From positions 5,683-69,682 of the forward strand of contig DJGZ01000067.1 in assembly GCA_002433025.1 (NCBI GenBank): a stretch of DNA of 64,000 nt, in the 5' to 3' direction. Under the pieces are notes generated by a model. That model saw only the letters and a list, made by a program, of their open reading frames with translations, was not told where the DNA came from and did no database searches. The translations under genes and the position numbers were made by a program. This DNA comes from Bacteroidales bacterium UBA5833. Its GTDB lineage: Bacteria; Bacteroidota; Bacteroidia; Bacteroidales; Lentimicrobiaceae. Each line of letters starts with the position of its first letter. The first letter of the stretch is position 1. Below are positions 8,607 to 16,984 of the stretch, one piece after another.

Positions 8607-9386
8607 TTAACCTTCATTTTTACTTACTTTGAATGTTTTTTTGAACTGCTCAAATACGTTGGTCGGGTCAATATTGCTCAATCCCATTTCTTTAAAAATG
8701 GCTTTTTCTGGTAAATCGCCAGCCGTCAATTCAGCAAACTGATTCACGTGTTCTTGAATGGTTTTAGGCAAATCAAATTCTGATTCAGGCGTGAGCATTA
8801 CTGTTAAACGAAATACGTCTGCTTTGTGCTTTTTCAAATGCTTTGCATCTTCATTACTTCCGTTTTCAATCCTTTCCTTGATTTCCAAAAATGCCTTTGC
8901 TTTCAAACATATCAATGCTTCAATATTCGCACAATGCAAGCCATCTTCCATCTGACTGTGTTCAATCATGTAATTGTAATAGTCATCATTCAACAAGATG
9001 GCTGACAAACTGGACAAGTCATCATCAGCCGGAATTGGAGTTAGATGTGCTTCTCCTTCTAAAACAATTACATCGGGAGTTCTTGAAAACAGTTCTATCT
9101 GATGCGGAAATTCGGTGTTTCTTGGTTTTTTAAATCGATAATATTGTCTTTCATCATTGCTCTTTTCCTGGTCGCCATAATCACCATCTTTGATGAATTG
9201 CCAAAACTGTTTTACAAAATCAGAGCTAAGAGCTTCAACCACCAAAATAATATCTATATCCTTGGTGGCTCTCGGAGTAAAGCCCGCTTCATCTATTATA
9301 ATATCACAAGCAGTGCCGCCAATAATCACATAATTATCGGAATACTGTTCAAAGTATTTTTTGAAAATGTCTAATCCTCTTACCAT
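8607..9386 (-). CDS. AbiEii-like nucleotidyltransferase (probable toxin)
   Basis: The 259-residue protein has the minimal nucleotidyltransferase signature: IIGGTACD (residues 21-28, the GG/S loop), followed by TKDIDIIL with the DxD-type metal-binding aspartates. This fits the DUF1814/AbiEii class, in which a nucleotidyltransferase toxin is paired with a winged-helix antitoxin encoded upstream. That is the arrangement here: its start overlaps the end of the preceding gene by 7 bases. The pair lies inside the type I restriction locus. Toxicity is inferred from architecture; the enzymatic target is not predictable. An alternative is a stand-alone DUF6036-type nucleotidyltransferase. Confidence 0.7.
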   Translation of the reverse strand: MVRGLDIFKKYFEQYSDNYVIIGGTACDIIIDEAGFTPRATKDIDIILVVEALSSDFVKQFWQFIKDGDYGDQEKSNDERQYYRFKKPRNTEFPHQIELFSRTPDVIVLEGEAHLTPIPADDDLSSLSAILLNDDYYNYMIEHSQMEDGLHCANIEALICLKAKAFLEIKERIENGSNEDAKHLKKHKADVFRLTVMLTPESEFDLPKTIQEHVNQFAELTAGDLPEKAIFKEMGLSNIDPTNVFEQFKKTFKVSKNEG

Positions 9387-10402
9387 ATAAATTTCTCTAA
9401 AATTTGTTCCAATGCCATTTCAATGCGTTCATCTCTGCTGTCCTTTACACTTAGGTATAAAGAAAGCGGATCTACAACCGCCATGTCATTTGGCAATTCG
9501 TCCACCAATGTCAATGGGTTATATTTCCATACCTCTAAAGCATACCTGCCTTCATATTCATTCGGATTCACCAATGCATTGCTTTTTTGCAAACCATAAA
9601 AAACGGTTTTTTCAATAGCGAAATATTCTTGCCTGCTTGGATTCAAATCGGTGTATTCAGGCAAGGCAGATGCATTGCTTTGCAGCAGAAACAGGTCTTT
9701 TGGTTTTTCATCTACATACACCGTTTTAATGACAGGATTTACCAAAAGGTTTTGTTTTTGGGCTATGTTCCATAACTCATGCCTCTCATATTGAAAGTGG
9801 ATGAATTTTTCTTTTTCGCCCTTGACTTCTATCAACTCATGGTATTTCAAATTGTCTATGGCATTCGTGATTGCCATAGGTGTGTAACCTAGTTTCTTGG
9901 CTATCTTTTTAAAGGGATGTTCTTCCAGTTTCCATTGCTGGTTTCTTTGGATGATGTGGTAAATCAGTAAAAATTGTGCAGAAGGAAGTAATGTCTCATT
10001 TTTTTGCCTGGTCTTTGGGTGAACAAAGTTTTCCCGCAGGTCAATGAACAAATCAGGCATATAGAGCTGTTTCCCCGGTACTATAAAGTTGATGCCTTTT
10101 TCAATCAATCGTTTGCGGCTGAAGGCTTGTACATTTTCCAAGACTATCACTACTTTTTGGTTAAGCAGGTTTTTTATTTGTTGTACCTGTTTTTCGGTTT
10201 GCTGAATGCTTAGTTCATCACCGTTTTTCAGCTCAGCCAAAATGATTTCCGTGTTGAATATATCTGTTCGGTACAGCCTGAATGTTTCATGGATATACAT
10301 AGGAAGCCTGTCCAAAAGGCTTTTGGCTATTTGGGTTACAGTTGGCTGTATGCCCAGCGTTTCCTCAATATATGTTAGCGTTTTCCTCATTTTATTTTCC
10401 AT
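9380..10402 (-). CDS. AbiEi-like winged-helix protein (probable antitoxin/autoregulator)
   Basis: 340 residues. The middle region (about 130-190) reads as a winged helix-turn-helix: PSAQFLLIYHIIQRNQQWKL, then FKKIAKKLGYTPMAITNAID. This fits a DNA-binding role. The rest resembles no family I can name with certainty. It directly precedes and overlaps the nucleotidyltransferase gene by 7 bases, the usual order in AbiE-type (type IV) toxin-antitoxin loci. Upstream lie a TATATTTG -7 box and two inverted repeats between it and the ATG, as expected for autoregulation. Start: ATG at 10402; a second in-frame ATG four codons on is also possible. Antitoxin function is inferred from organisation. Confidence 0.6.
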   Translation of the reverse strand: MENKMRKTLTYIEETLGIQPTVTQIAKSLLDRLPMYIHETFRLYRTDIFNTEIILAELKNGDELSIQQTEKQVQQIKNLLNQKVVIVLENVQAFSRKRLIEKGINFIVPGKQLYMPDLFIDLRENFVHPKTRQKNETLLPSAQFLLIYHIIQRNQQWKLEEHPFKKIAKKLGYTPMAITNAIDNLKYHELIEVKGEKEKFIHFQYERHELWNIAQKQNLLVNPVIKTVYVDEKPKDLFLLQSNASALPEYTDLNPSRQEYFAIEKTVFYGLQKSNALVNPNEYEGRYALEVWKYNPLTLVDELPNDMAVVDPLSLYLSVKDSRDERIEMALEQILEKFIW

Positions 10403-10403
10403 A

Positions 10404-10453
10404 ATAAACCAGTTTATGCTTGATAAAGCGATTGACTTTATTGTGCAAATATA
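10404..10453 (-). promoter_or_regulatory. promoter and operator-like dyads of the AbiE-like pair
   Basis: On the minus strand TATATTTG (10446-10453) matches the -7 consensus. Downstream of it, before the ATG, lie two inverted repeats: ATAAAG-7 nt-CTTTAT (10423-10441) and ATAAAC-2 nt-GTTTAT (10404-10417). Both would be inside the initially transcribed region, where binding of the winged-helix protein could block its own transcription. No TTG is seen at the -33 position. Confidence 0.45.
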
Positions 10454-10477
10454 GGTTTATTATTCTGATTTTCATAC

Positions 10478-11236
10478 CTAAATCACTTTATTTAGTTCAA
10501 AAAGCCGATGTTCGTTTCGTTGCACATACCCCAACTGATTGGTTATGAGTTTGGTATTGCCAATGGTGAACTCAGGGGTATTGGTGTGATGATGTCCATA
10601 CACCCAAGAGGCAATTTCGGAAGCTTCAATCAGGTCATGCAATTCCACTGCAAAAGCTTCATTGAGTATATCGCCCTTGTATTGTTCGGGATAATTGAGA
10701 AAAGTAGGGCAATGGTGGGTAAAAACGGCTGTTTGTCCATTCTGATTATTGATTAGCTCATTTTGAATAAATGCCAAGCTCTCCGCATGCAGTTGGTTAT
10801 ATTGCTCTGCCGAAAATCGATAGCCTTTGTGTTTGATTACATGAAAATCACTCAAACTCCGTTCAATCTGCCATTGGTAGCCGGGACTGATGCGGCTCCA
10901 CAGGGTAGAGAAAACCAACTTTACATGTTCATGCAACACCGAAGTATTGTTAACCCAAAACACATTGCTTCTAATGGCCTCATTTAGTACACCGCTTTTT
11001 TCGGCGATATCAAAATGGTAGTATTCATGATTACCTGGCAGCCAATAGGTGGTTTTAAAGTTATCTGCCAAAAAACTGAAAAAATCCTGGTGCTTATCCA
11101 TCACTGCAAACGGAACAATATCGCCTGCCAATACCAAAACATCACCCACAGGCTGCAATGGATGCTGCTTTAGAAATTCCTTGTTACCAGGAAATTCTAA
11201 GTGCAGGTCGGAAGCGTATTGGATTTTGAGTGGCAT
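10478..11236 (-). CDS. calcineurin-like metallophosphoesterase
   Basis: 252 residues showing all metallophosphoesterase blocks in order: DLHLEF (residues 11-16), LVLAGDIVPF (GD at about 38-39), LPGNHEYYH (GNHE at about 69-72), FTHHCPT, and YGHHHTNT near residue 216. These supply the two-metal site. The family hydrolyses phosphomono- or diesters, and the substrate cannot be read from sequence. It lies inside the restriction island, three bases downstream of the broken DUF2188 gene on the same strand. No signal peptide. Confidence 0.88.
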   Translation of the reverse strand: MPLKIQYASDLHLEFPGNKEFLKQHPLQPVGDVLVLAGDIVPFAVMDKHQDFFSFLADNFKTTYWLPGNHEYYHFDIAEKSGVLNEAIRSNVFWVNNTSVLHEHVKLVFSTLWSRISPGYQWQIERSLSDFHVIKHKGYRFSAEQYNQLHAESLAFIQNELINNQNGQTAVFTHHCPTFLNYPEQYKGDILNEAFAVELHDLIEASEIASWVYGHHHTNTPEFTIGNTKLITNQLGYVQRNEHRLFELNKVI

Positions 11237-11239
11237 ATT

Positions 11240-11479
11240 TTATCTCTTTTTATCCTTTGGTGGATTGGGATCATTTCCATAACTGTTTGGGTTCTGAATT
11301 TTTCCATCTTTTCCATGTGGAATCAATTCAGATTTTTCCTGTTTTGCCTTTTCCCGGCTTCAGTCCATAGCTTCCTTTTTGGTCTCAAAATGCTTGGATG
11401 ACCTTTCTGCATTTTCTCGTTTTGAATCCCAGCCGCCTTTTTCAGCATTGGGTACTACGTGTCTTTCTTTGCGTACCAT
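11240..11479 (-). pseudogene. DUF2188 gene interrupted by an in-frame TGA
   Basis: The 80-codon frame translates as a DUF2188 protein: RHVVPNAEKGGWDSKRENAE (residues 6-25), FETKKEAMD, then a TGA at codon 40 (11360-11362). It continues SREKAKQEKSELIPHGKDGK and NPNSYGNDPNPPKDKKR to a TAA. Intact homologues read through this position, commonly with a small or charged residue, so one base change appears to have created a stop. Both halves keep strong family similarity, so decay is recent, or TGA is read through. It sits three bases upstream of the metallophosphoesterase gene. The function of DUF2188 is unknown. Confidence 0.8.
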
Positions 11480-11490
11480 ATTTTCAGAAT

Positions 11491-12063
11491 TTATTGATTA
11501 TTAAATTTATCATTATCCCAATATTTGGGATTGTTGGTGATGTATTCTGTAATTCGTTCATATGATCGTTCATCACGAATAATGTGTTCCCAATAATTGC
11601 GTTGCCACAATTTTCGGTTGAATGGTCCCCACCCCAATTGTTTAACACCCCGGATGTATTCAACCGTTACCATGGATTGAAACGCACCAACCATGTCGCC
11701 AACGGTTTTTGGTTTGGTAGGGGCAATCCCTTGTGGTTGCCCCGATTCAATATTTTGGGCGACCGTTTCGTTTTGGGCGACCACAAGGGTCGCCCCTGCG
11801 ATTTCCATGATGGCGTGAAAATGGTTGGGCATTACAACAAATTCGTGCAATTCGATATTGGTATATCGTTGTGGCAATTTCAACCATTCATTTTCAACCA
11901 TTCGGCCTGCATCATTCAACATCATTTCAACATTTTTCACATTGCCAAACAAACACAATCTATCCTGCACGCATATGGTAATAAAATACAATCCCGCCTG
12001 TGAATAATCGTAACCTTTCAGGCGGAAAGATTTACGTTGGTGTATATTGGAATTGTATGCCAT
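11491..12063 (-). CDS. REP-associated tyrosine transposase (RAYT, Y1_Tnp/IS200-like)
   Basis: 190 residues with the Y1 transposase fold. YSQAGLYFITICVQDRLCLF is the start of the RAYT signature, and VVMPNHFHAI (about residues 75-84) contains the HUH-type HxH metal site. NRKLWQRNYWEHIIRDERSY near residues 148-167 includes the expected catalytic Tyr region. RAYTs are single-copy domesticated transposases that act on REP hairpins. Residues about 88-117 are a low-complexity insertion (ATLVVAQNETVAQN and GQPQGIAPT) produced by REP-like DNA inserted in frame. The gene ends two bases before hsdS begins on the same strand, so it may be transcribed with it. Confidence 0.9.
   Translation of the reverse strand: MAYNSNIHQRKSFRLKGYDYSQAGLYFITICVQDRLCLFGNVKNVEMMLNDAGRMVENEWLKLPQRYTNIELHEFVVMPNHFHAIMEIAGATLVVAQNETVAQNIESGQPQGIAPTKPKTVGDMVGAFQSMVTVEYIRGVKQLGWGPFNRKLWQRNYWEHIIRDERSYERITEYITNNPKYWDNDKFNNQ
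11720..11796. repeat. inverted pair of REP-like hairpins inside the RAYT gene
   Basis: Unit 1: GGGGCAA (11720-11726) pairs with TTGCCCC (11737-11743). Unit 2: GGGCGACC (11775-11782) pairs perfectly with GGTCGCCC (11788-11795) around ACAAG. Unit 2 is the reverse complement of unit 1 in design (stem, CTTGT/ACAAG loop, stem), so the two form a BIME-like inverted pair. A direct repeat TTTTGGGCGACC occurs at 11753-11764 and 11771-11782, 18 bases apart, and keeps the reading frame. Confidence 0.75.
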
Positions 12064-12064
12064 A

Positions 12065-13270
12065 TTAAAAAATCATTCTTTTTTTCCCCGTCAACAACAC
12101 CTGCATCAACCCCTTCTTCAACTCCCGCAACTTCTCTGCCTTGGTTTTGAGCAGGCTGATTTCTTTACCTGCCGCTTGCAATACTTGGGCTATTGCGGTT
12201 TGTTCTTCGATGGATGGATATGGAATTTTCACAATGCAAAAATCATCGTAACTAATTTGCTTGCCATCTCGAATACCAATTACAGCAGTTGCTAATCGAC
12301 CAATAAATTCATAGCTCTTGAAATATTGTTTATAAAACTCTTCATTGATAGGTTTCTTTGGTTTGAGAACTGTGTACGCTGGACTTACCAAACCTCTGTA
12401 ATAAGAATACTCCAACCCACCCTGAAATGAACGTAAGCTGATAACAAAATCACCAATCTCAACTAACTTGAAACCCTCCGTTCCAGTTGTAGGCATGGTA
12501 ACTCTTCCTTCAAGCATTGTTCTTGGTATCATTCCCCTATCTTGAGTGGCAGAAAGCAGTTCTTCGTCTGCAAAACCCTTTTTTGTAATGCTTTTAAAAA
12601 TCTCACCTGCTCCAAGTTTTTTCCACTCCCCACCAAACCCCTTCAACCGTTTCTTCCCCGTAAGCAATTGCTGCATGAGCCATTTTTTGCGGAGTTCTTT
12701 TTGGGCAATAAGTTTTTCGGTGGTGTGGATGGCGGCATCTGCGGTGCTCAGCACCTGGGCTATGGCTTTTTGCTCGGGGGGTGTGGGGAGTGGGATTTTT
12801 AGCTTCTTAACATCAGAAGAATTAATAGCAGGATAATTTGAACCAACTAATAATTGGTAAAACTGTCTTTCAATTCCAGAGCTGAATAGATATTGAAACA
12901 AATATTCATTACTGCATTTTTTTGCTGTAATTACTGCAAAACCTGTTGAAGCGATCAAGTCTTTAACTTCATTCCTAATCAATGAAAATCCCTGAAGATT
13001 CGGGCGCACAGTTGACATCAAGATGTCACCCTTCTTTACAATTCTTCTTGCCCGTGAAGGAGCTGAAGCAAATACTTGTCTTGTTGTTTCTATTTTAAAA
13101 TCATCTGAATCTACATCAGATAAAGAGATATAATCAAATTTATAATCCTTTGGAGTACTTCCATTCAAACTATCCCTATCAATATCTGCCACATCTTCGA
13201 AATGCTTGACCTCCCAATCACTCGGAATTTCCGTATTGTAAAACGCTTTGGTATTTTTTGTTTCTGCCAT
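12065..13270 (-). CDS. hsdS: type I restriction-modification specificity subunit (HsdS)
   Basis: 401 residues with two target-recognition domains. Each is followed by a conserved helical segment: PTPPEQKAIAQVLSTAD with LMQQLLTGKKRLKG (about 165-215), and PSIEEQTAIAQVLQAAG with LMQVLLTGKKR at the C-terminus. This twofold repeat is diagnostic of HsdS, which recognises the bipartite DNA target and bridges two HsdM and two HsdR subunits. The length is complete. It is separated from hsdM by the AlbA-type gene and a 395-base repeat-rich spacer, so it is probably transcribed separately or after processing. Confidence 0.96.
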   Translation of the reverse strand: MAETKNTKAFYNTEIPSDWEVKHFEDVADIDRDSLNGSTPKDYKFDYISLSDVDSDDFKIETTRQVFASAPSRARRIVKKGDILMSTVRPNLQGFSLIRNEVKDLIASTGFAVITAKKCSNEYLFQYLFSSGIERQFYQLLVGSNYPAINSSDVKKLKIPLPTPPEQKAIAQVLSTADAAIHTTEKLIAQKELRKKWLMQQLLTGKKRLKGFGGEWKKLGAGEIFKSITKKGFADEELLSATQDRGMIPRTMLEGRVTMPTTGTEGFKLVEIGDFVISLRSFQGGLEYSYYRGLVSPAYTVLKPKKPINEEFYKQYFKSYEFIGRLATAVIGIRDGKQISYDDFCIVKIPYPSIEEQTAIAQVLQAAGKEISLLKTKAEKLRELKKGLMQVLLTGKKRMIF

Positions 13271-13665
13271 TATTTTTTCTTTTTACAGGTTTTGTTCACA
13301 ATATTTGCCTTCACCATTTTGCCGCATCCGGCAAAATGGTTTTGCAAACAAACAAGCAAAGGCGATTTTATTAAAAGCCTCATTTGAAGCAAGTTCACGT
13401 TCGCAAAGTGCTAAAAGAACTGCTGGAACCTGCAAACAATTCGATGCGCTAAGTTGGCAATATTGCAAACGGTTTTGCAAACGGGTAAAGGGTAAATCCT
13501 TGAAATACAAGCTGTTTTCGTTTGCAACAGCAGCTATAATGCTTTGCATTCGCAAGCAGAATGAATTGCATAACCTTGTCGAAGTTGAGATTTTTGCAAA
13601 CGAACTTGCAAACGAAAATGTGCTCAAAGCATTGATTATCAATTGTTTTATCGTTTGCAAAACTT
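13271..13665. repeat. 395-bp spacer with seven TTGCAAAC octamers and an 11-bp stem
   Basis: The octamer TTGCAAAC occurs at 13342-13349, 13463-13470, 13475-13482, 13594-13601 and 13606-13613. Its reverse complement occurs at 13520-13527 and 13653-13660, and a one-mismatch copy lies near 13431. Two pairs are spaced exactly 12 bases apart. Near the hsdS end lies a perfect inverted repeat, CCATTTTGCCG (13314-13324) and CGGCAAAATGG (13329-13339), around a 4-base loop. Several ORFs cross the region on both strands, but none resembles a known protein; they share the repeat-derived F/L-A-N or L-Q pattern. Function unknown; iteron-like binding sites or a remnant element are possible. Confidence 0.6.
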
Positions 13666-15417
13666 CTATTTTTTTCTTCCGTACCATACTTTTCTGTTGT
13701 CTTTTCTGATTTCTTCAATCAAACCATTGACTTTCATTTCGGCAAAAAGGCGACTTACTGCATAAATATCACTATCGTTCAAAAGCAAAAGCTTTCTTGC
13801 TCCTTCATTGTCTATTTCATCCACCGCATCCAAAAACCTTAAAATGGCTTCAATTTGTCTTGCCTTTTCCTGTTTTTTATACTTCGTATAACCTATCTTG
13901 TCTTCGTCACTGATGAGCTTACTTCTGTGAATGATGTATTTCACCCCAGAAGTCCTGCCGGTGGTTTCAATAAATTCAATCTCCTGCAATTCGGCTAAAA
14001 TTTTCCGCAATTGATAGTGGTTTACAAAAGGTAATTGCTCCAACTGCTGAAAAGTGAGTTTTTGACCCGTATAGATATGATTGAGTACAATCAGTTTTTC
14101 CAGATCAATATCTTTTTTGGCGGTTTGCTTATACAGTAAACTCAATTCTGCTAGTTTTTCTGAATAGACATCTGCCTCCACCCTTAGTAAAATTGAGTTA
14201 TCCGTTTGTATTGGCTGTGGTAGTTTCTTGCCTTTTGAGAGTAAAGCCGTAAATATTTTATCAAATCCGCTGCCTGCTTTTTCAGCATAATTGATTTCAC
14301 GCAACACATCCATAATTCCCGGATTTCGCGGATTGGTTTTGCGTAAAAAATTGGTTTCATCAATACCTTGAGGAAAATGTCCGGGACTTTCAAACTCTAA
14401 ACAATTGGGGTATTTTCTGATTTCGATGATTTGTTGTCGGCTGTAGTCCCGGTGGGCAATAGCATTGATCAAAAGTTCCCTGAGTACCACATCAGGGTAA
14501 TCTTCAATATATTCCCTAAACAAGCCAAAATGAAACTCCTTTACTTTGGTTTCCGATTTCAGTTGCTGAAAGCAGGCATCAGCCATTTCAATCAAATTGC
14601 CGCTGTATTCAAATGGAGTATAAGTGCCATCCTCATAATAGCGTATGTATTTGATTTGATTGTAGGGTAGCTCTTTTAATGCTTTGGTGTTTCCAATGAA
14701 AAGTATTCCTGTTATGGTGGGAAGAGATTTGCCGTTTACTTCTTTTATCAGTCCCAGGGTTTCGGTAAACTCAGGAGAATTGTTTTTAAGATAAGGGCTT
14801 TGTGGTTTTTCTCTTTGAATTCGTAAAAACAAATCTCTTGTTTTTTCTATATCCTGCCAGCCGGGAATCGGATTTCCTTGTTTATCATTGCCTCTGCCAT
14901 CAAGAGGTAAATCCCAGGTTTTCTGGTCGAAAACAATTAAGCCTTTTTCAGCCTGAACAGTCGCCATTTCATAGGTTTCTATCGGCCTGTTACCATCATT
15001 ACTTCTAATCAAATATTCACTTTTCGAAGTTCTATGGAGTTGAGCAGTAAATGGAACTTCAAGCACCAATACATCTAGTCCATTAACATTTACTTTATGT
15101 GGTTTGATGGTTATGGAAGGAACTGTTCTATCCTGAATTTGTCGGATAAGCTCAAAAACCTTGCTGTCTGAATATTCAAATTCAGGATTAATTTCTTTAG
15201 TTTTATCTTCTATCCCGACAAATAAAAAGCCCCCTTTTTTATTGGCAAACGCGACCACATCTTTGGCCAATTCATCATACTTAGGCGCAAAATTTTTTAA
15301 AGACTTACCAAAAGCAATTTTGTCTTCCAGTTGTTCTTTGAAATCAAGTATTTCACATTCTCCTTTTGCCAATAGGTTGTAAAACCATTGAATGCTATGT
15401 CGGGTGAGCTTTTCCAT
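13666..15417 (-). CDS. AlbA_2/Schlafen-domain ATP-binding protein in the RM operon
   Basis: 583 residues. The N-terminal AlbA_2 (Schlafen-type) domain shows GECEILDFKEQL (18-29) and VVAFANKKGGFLFVGIED. The central to C-terminal HATPase_c_4 region shows RELLINAIAHRDYS and FESPGHFPQGI, then NPGIMDVLREINYAEKAGSG with a GxG ATP lid. A winged-helix tail follows. Proteins of this build are common between hsdM and hsdS in restriction islands and are annotated as RNA-binding or transcriptional regulators; a nuclease or defence role has been proposed for Schlafen-like domains, but none is shown here. It starts two bases after the hsdM stop, so it belongs to the hsdM transcript. Confidence 0.85.
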   Translation of the reverse strand: MEKLTRHSIQWFYNLLAKGECEILDFKEQLEDKIAFGKSLKNFAPKYDELAKDVVAFANKKGGFLFVGIEDKTKEINPEFEYSDSKVFELIRQIQDRTVPSITIKPHKVNVNGLDVLVLEVPFTAQLHRTSKSEYLIRSNDGNRPIETYEMATVQAEKGLIVFDQKTWDLPLDGRGNDKQGNPIPGWQDIEKTRDLFLRIQREKPQSPYLKNNSPEFTETLGLIKEVNGKSLPTITGILFIGNTKALKELPYNQIKYIRYYEDGTYTPFEYSGNLIEMADACFQQLKSETKVKEFHFGLFREYIEDYPDVVLRELLINAIAHRDYSRQQIIEIRKYPNCLEFESPGHFPQGIDETNFLRKTNPRNPGIMDVLREINYAEKAGSGFDKIFTALLSKGKKLPQPIQTDNSILLRVEADVYSEKLAELSLLYKQTAKKDIDLEKLIVLNHIYTGQKLTFQQLEQLPFVNHYQLRKILAELQEIEFIETTGRTSGVKYIIHRSKLISDEDKIGYTKYKKQEKARQIEAILRFLDAVDEIDNEGARKLLLLNDSDIYAVSRLFAEMKVNGLIEEIRKDNRKVWYGRKK

Positions 15418-15419
15418 AA

Positions 15420-16979
15420 TTAGGTAATTAGCTGTTTCAGATAAACTTCAATCTCTCCCTGCACCTTCACCAATTCCCCTTCCAGCAACTCAATCTCCTT
15501 CTGCACGGCAGCAATATCCACTTCGGCTTCTTCTTCAAAAGTGTCCACATATCGGGGGATGTTCAGGTTGTAGTCGTTTTCCTGTATTTCTTCAGGAGAG
15601 GCTATATAGCTGTATTTATCTTCCACCACTCCGGGCTGTAGTTTGCCGGCAGCAAAATCACGGTAAGTAGTTACAATGTGTTCAATATCGCTTGCCCGCA
15701 GCTTGTTTTGATTTTTGGCACTTTCGTAGTGTTTGCTGGCATCAATAAACAATACATTGTTGCTGCTCTTTTGCTTGTTAAAAACCAATATGGCAGCCGG
15801 AATGCCTGTACCAAAAAACAGGTTGGCAGGTAAACCGATTACTGCCTCCAACAGGTTTTCTTCAATGGTTTTCTGCCTGATTTTCCCTTCGCTGCTGCCC
15901 CGGAACAACACACCATGCGGCACTACCACACCTGCTTTGCCGTGTTCATTCAGCGTTTCAATCATGTGGCTGATAAATGCCCAGTCGCCTTTGCTTTTGG
16001 GTGGCACACCCCGCCAAAAACGGTTGTATTTATCGCTTTCGGGGTCGTAGCTTACGGTGGTTTTTTCTCCGTCCTTGTCTTCTATTTTGCCCCATTTGTC
16101 TAAGGAGAATGGCGGATTGGCCACCACTGTATCAAACTTCATTAAGGCATCGCCTTCTTTCAGTTTGGGGTTGCGGATGGTATCGCCCCAGCGGATGTTG
16201 GCATTGTCAAAACCATGCAAAAACATGTTCATCACTGCCAATGCCCAGGTGCTGCCATTGGCTTCCTGTCCAAACAATGAAAAATTGCCGGAGCCTACCT
16301 CGTTACCGGCTTTGATAAGCAATGAACCAGAACCACAGGTTGGATCGCAAATGCGCGAACCGGGCTTGCTTTTGGTGAGTTTGGCCAATAAAGTTGAAAC
16401 TTCGGAAGGTGTAAAAAACTCCCCGGCTTTTTTCCCGGCATCACTTGCAAAATTGGAAATCAGAAATTCGTAGGCGCCGCCAATTATATCTGCCCCGCCC
16501 AGGTGCGATGGACGCAAATTGAGTTTTTCATTGTTAAAATCAATCAACAGGGTTTTGAGCCGTTGATTCTTATCTTTTGGCTCACCCAGCTTACTGCTGT
16601 TAAAATCAATGTTTTGGAAAATGCCTGCACCGTCTTCGCTGTATAATTTCTCACGGTTGGCTTCTTCCAGATCAGTCAACGCAATGTTTATGAGTTCACC
16701 AATGTTGGCTTCATTTCTGGAATCATACAGAAATTTGAAATGGCTTTGCTCCGGCACAATGAAGCGTTCGTGCAGCATGGAACGTTTGGCACGATCTAAA
16801 TCACCATTGTATTTAGTTAAGTAGCCTTCCATTTTATCGTCATGCACATCGCTGAGATACTTCAGGAACAGCATGGTAAGCACATAGTCTTTGTAAACGC
16901 TGGGATCAATGCTCCCTCTGAAGGTATCGCAGGCTTTCCAAACAGCATCGTTGATGTCTTTCTGAGTAATTCTAACCAT
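15420..16979 (-). CDS. hsdM: type I restriction-modification methyltransferase (HsdM)
   Basis: 519 residues. An N-terminal helical HsdM_N domain (residues about 5-150) is followed by an N6-adenine methyltransferase. SAM motif I is DPTCGSG (212-218) and catalytic motif IV is NPPF (288-291), preceded by GGAYEFLISNFA and GEFFTPSEVS. A C-terminal coiled coil contacts HsdS. It methylates adenine within the HsdS-defined target. All motifs are intact. It lies five bases after the half-HsdS gene and two bases before the AlbA gene, so the operon order is half-S, M, AlbA. Confidence 0.97.
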   Translation of the reverse strand: MVRITQKDINDAVWKACDTFRGSIDPSVYKDYVLTMLFLKYLSDVHDDKMEGYLTKYNGDLDRAKRSMLHERFIVPEQSHFKFLYDSRNEANIGELINIALTDLEEANREKLYSEDGAGIFQNIDFNSSKLGEPKDKNQRLKTLLIDFNNEKLNLRPSHLGGADIIGGAYEFLISNFASDAGKKAGEFFTPSEVSTLLAKLTKSKPGSRICDPTCGSGSLLIKAGNEVGSGNFSLFGQEANGSTWALAVMNMFLHGFDNANIRWGDTIRNPKLKEGDALMKFDTVVANPPFSLDKWGKIEDKDGEKTTVSYDPESDKYNRFWRGVPPKSKGDWAFISHMIETLNEHGKAGVVVPHGVLFRGSSEGKIRQKTIEENLLEAVIGLPANLFFGTGIPAAILVFNKQKSSNNVLFIDASKHYESAKNQNKLRASDIEHIVTTYRDFAAGKLQPGVVEDKYSYIASPEEIQENDYNLNIPRYVDTFEEEAEVDIAAVQKEIELLEGELVKVQGEIEVYLKQLIT

Positions 16980-16984
16980 TGTAA

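Noticed and set aside
13271..13665. CRISPR array
   Set aside because: Repeats are only 8 bases, occur in both orientations and have irregular spacing; no cas genes lie nearby.
13248..13709. 153-residue plus-strand ORF across the repeat-rich spacer
   Set aside because: It overlaps the ends of hsdS and the AlbA gene antisense, and its sequence is dominated by translated TTGCAAAC repeats.
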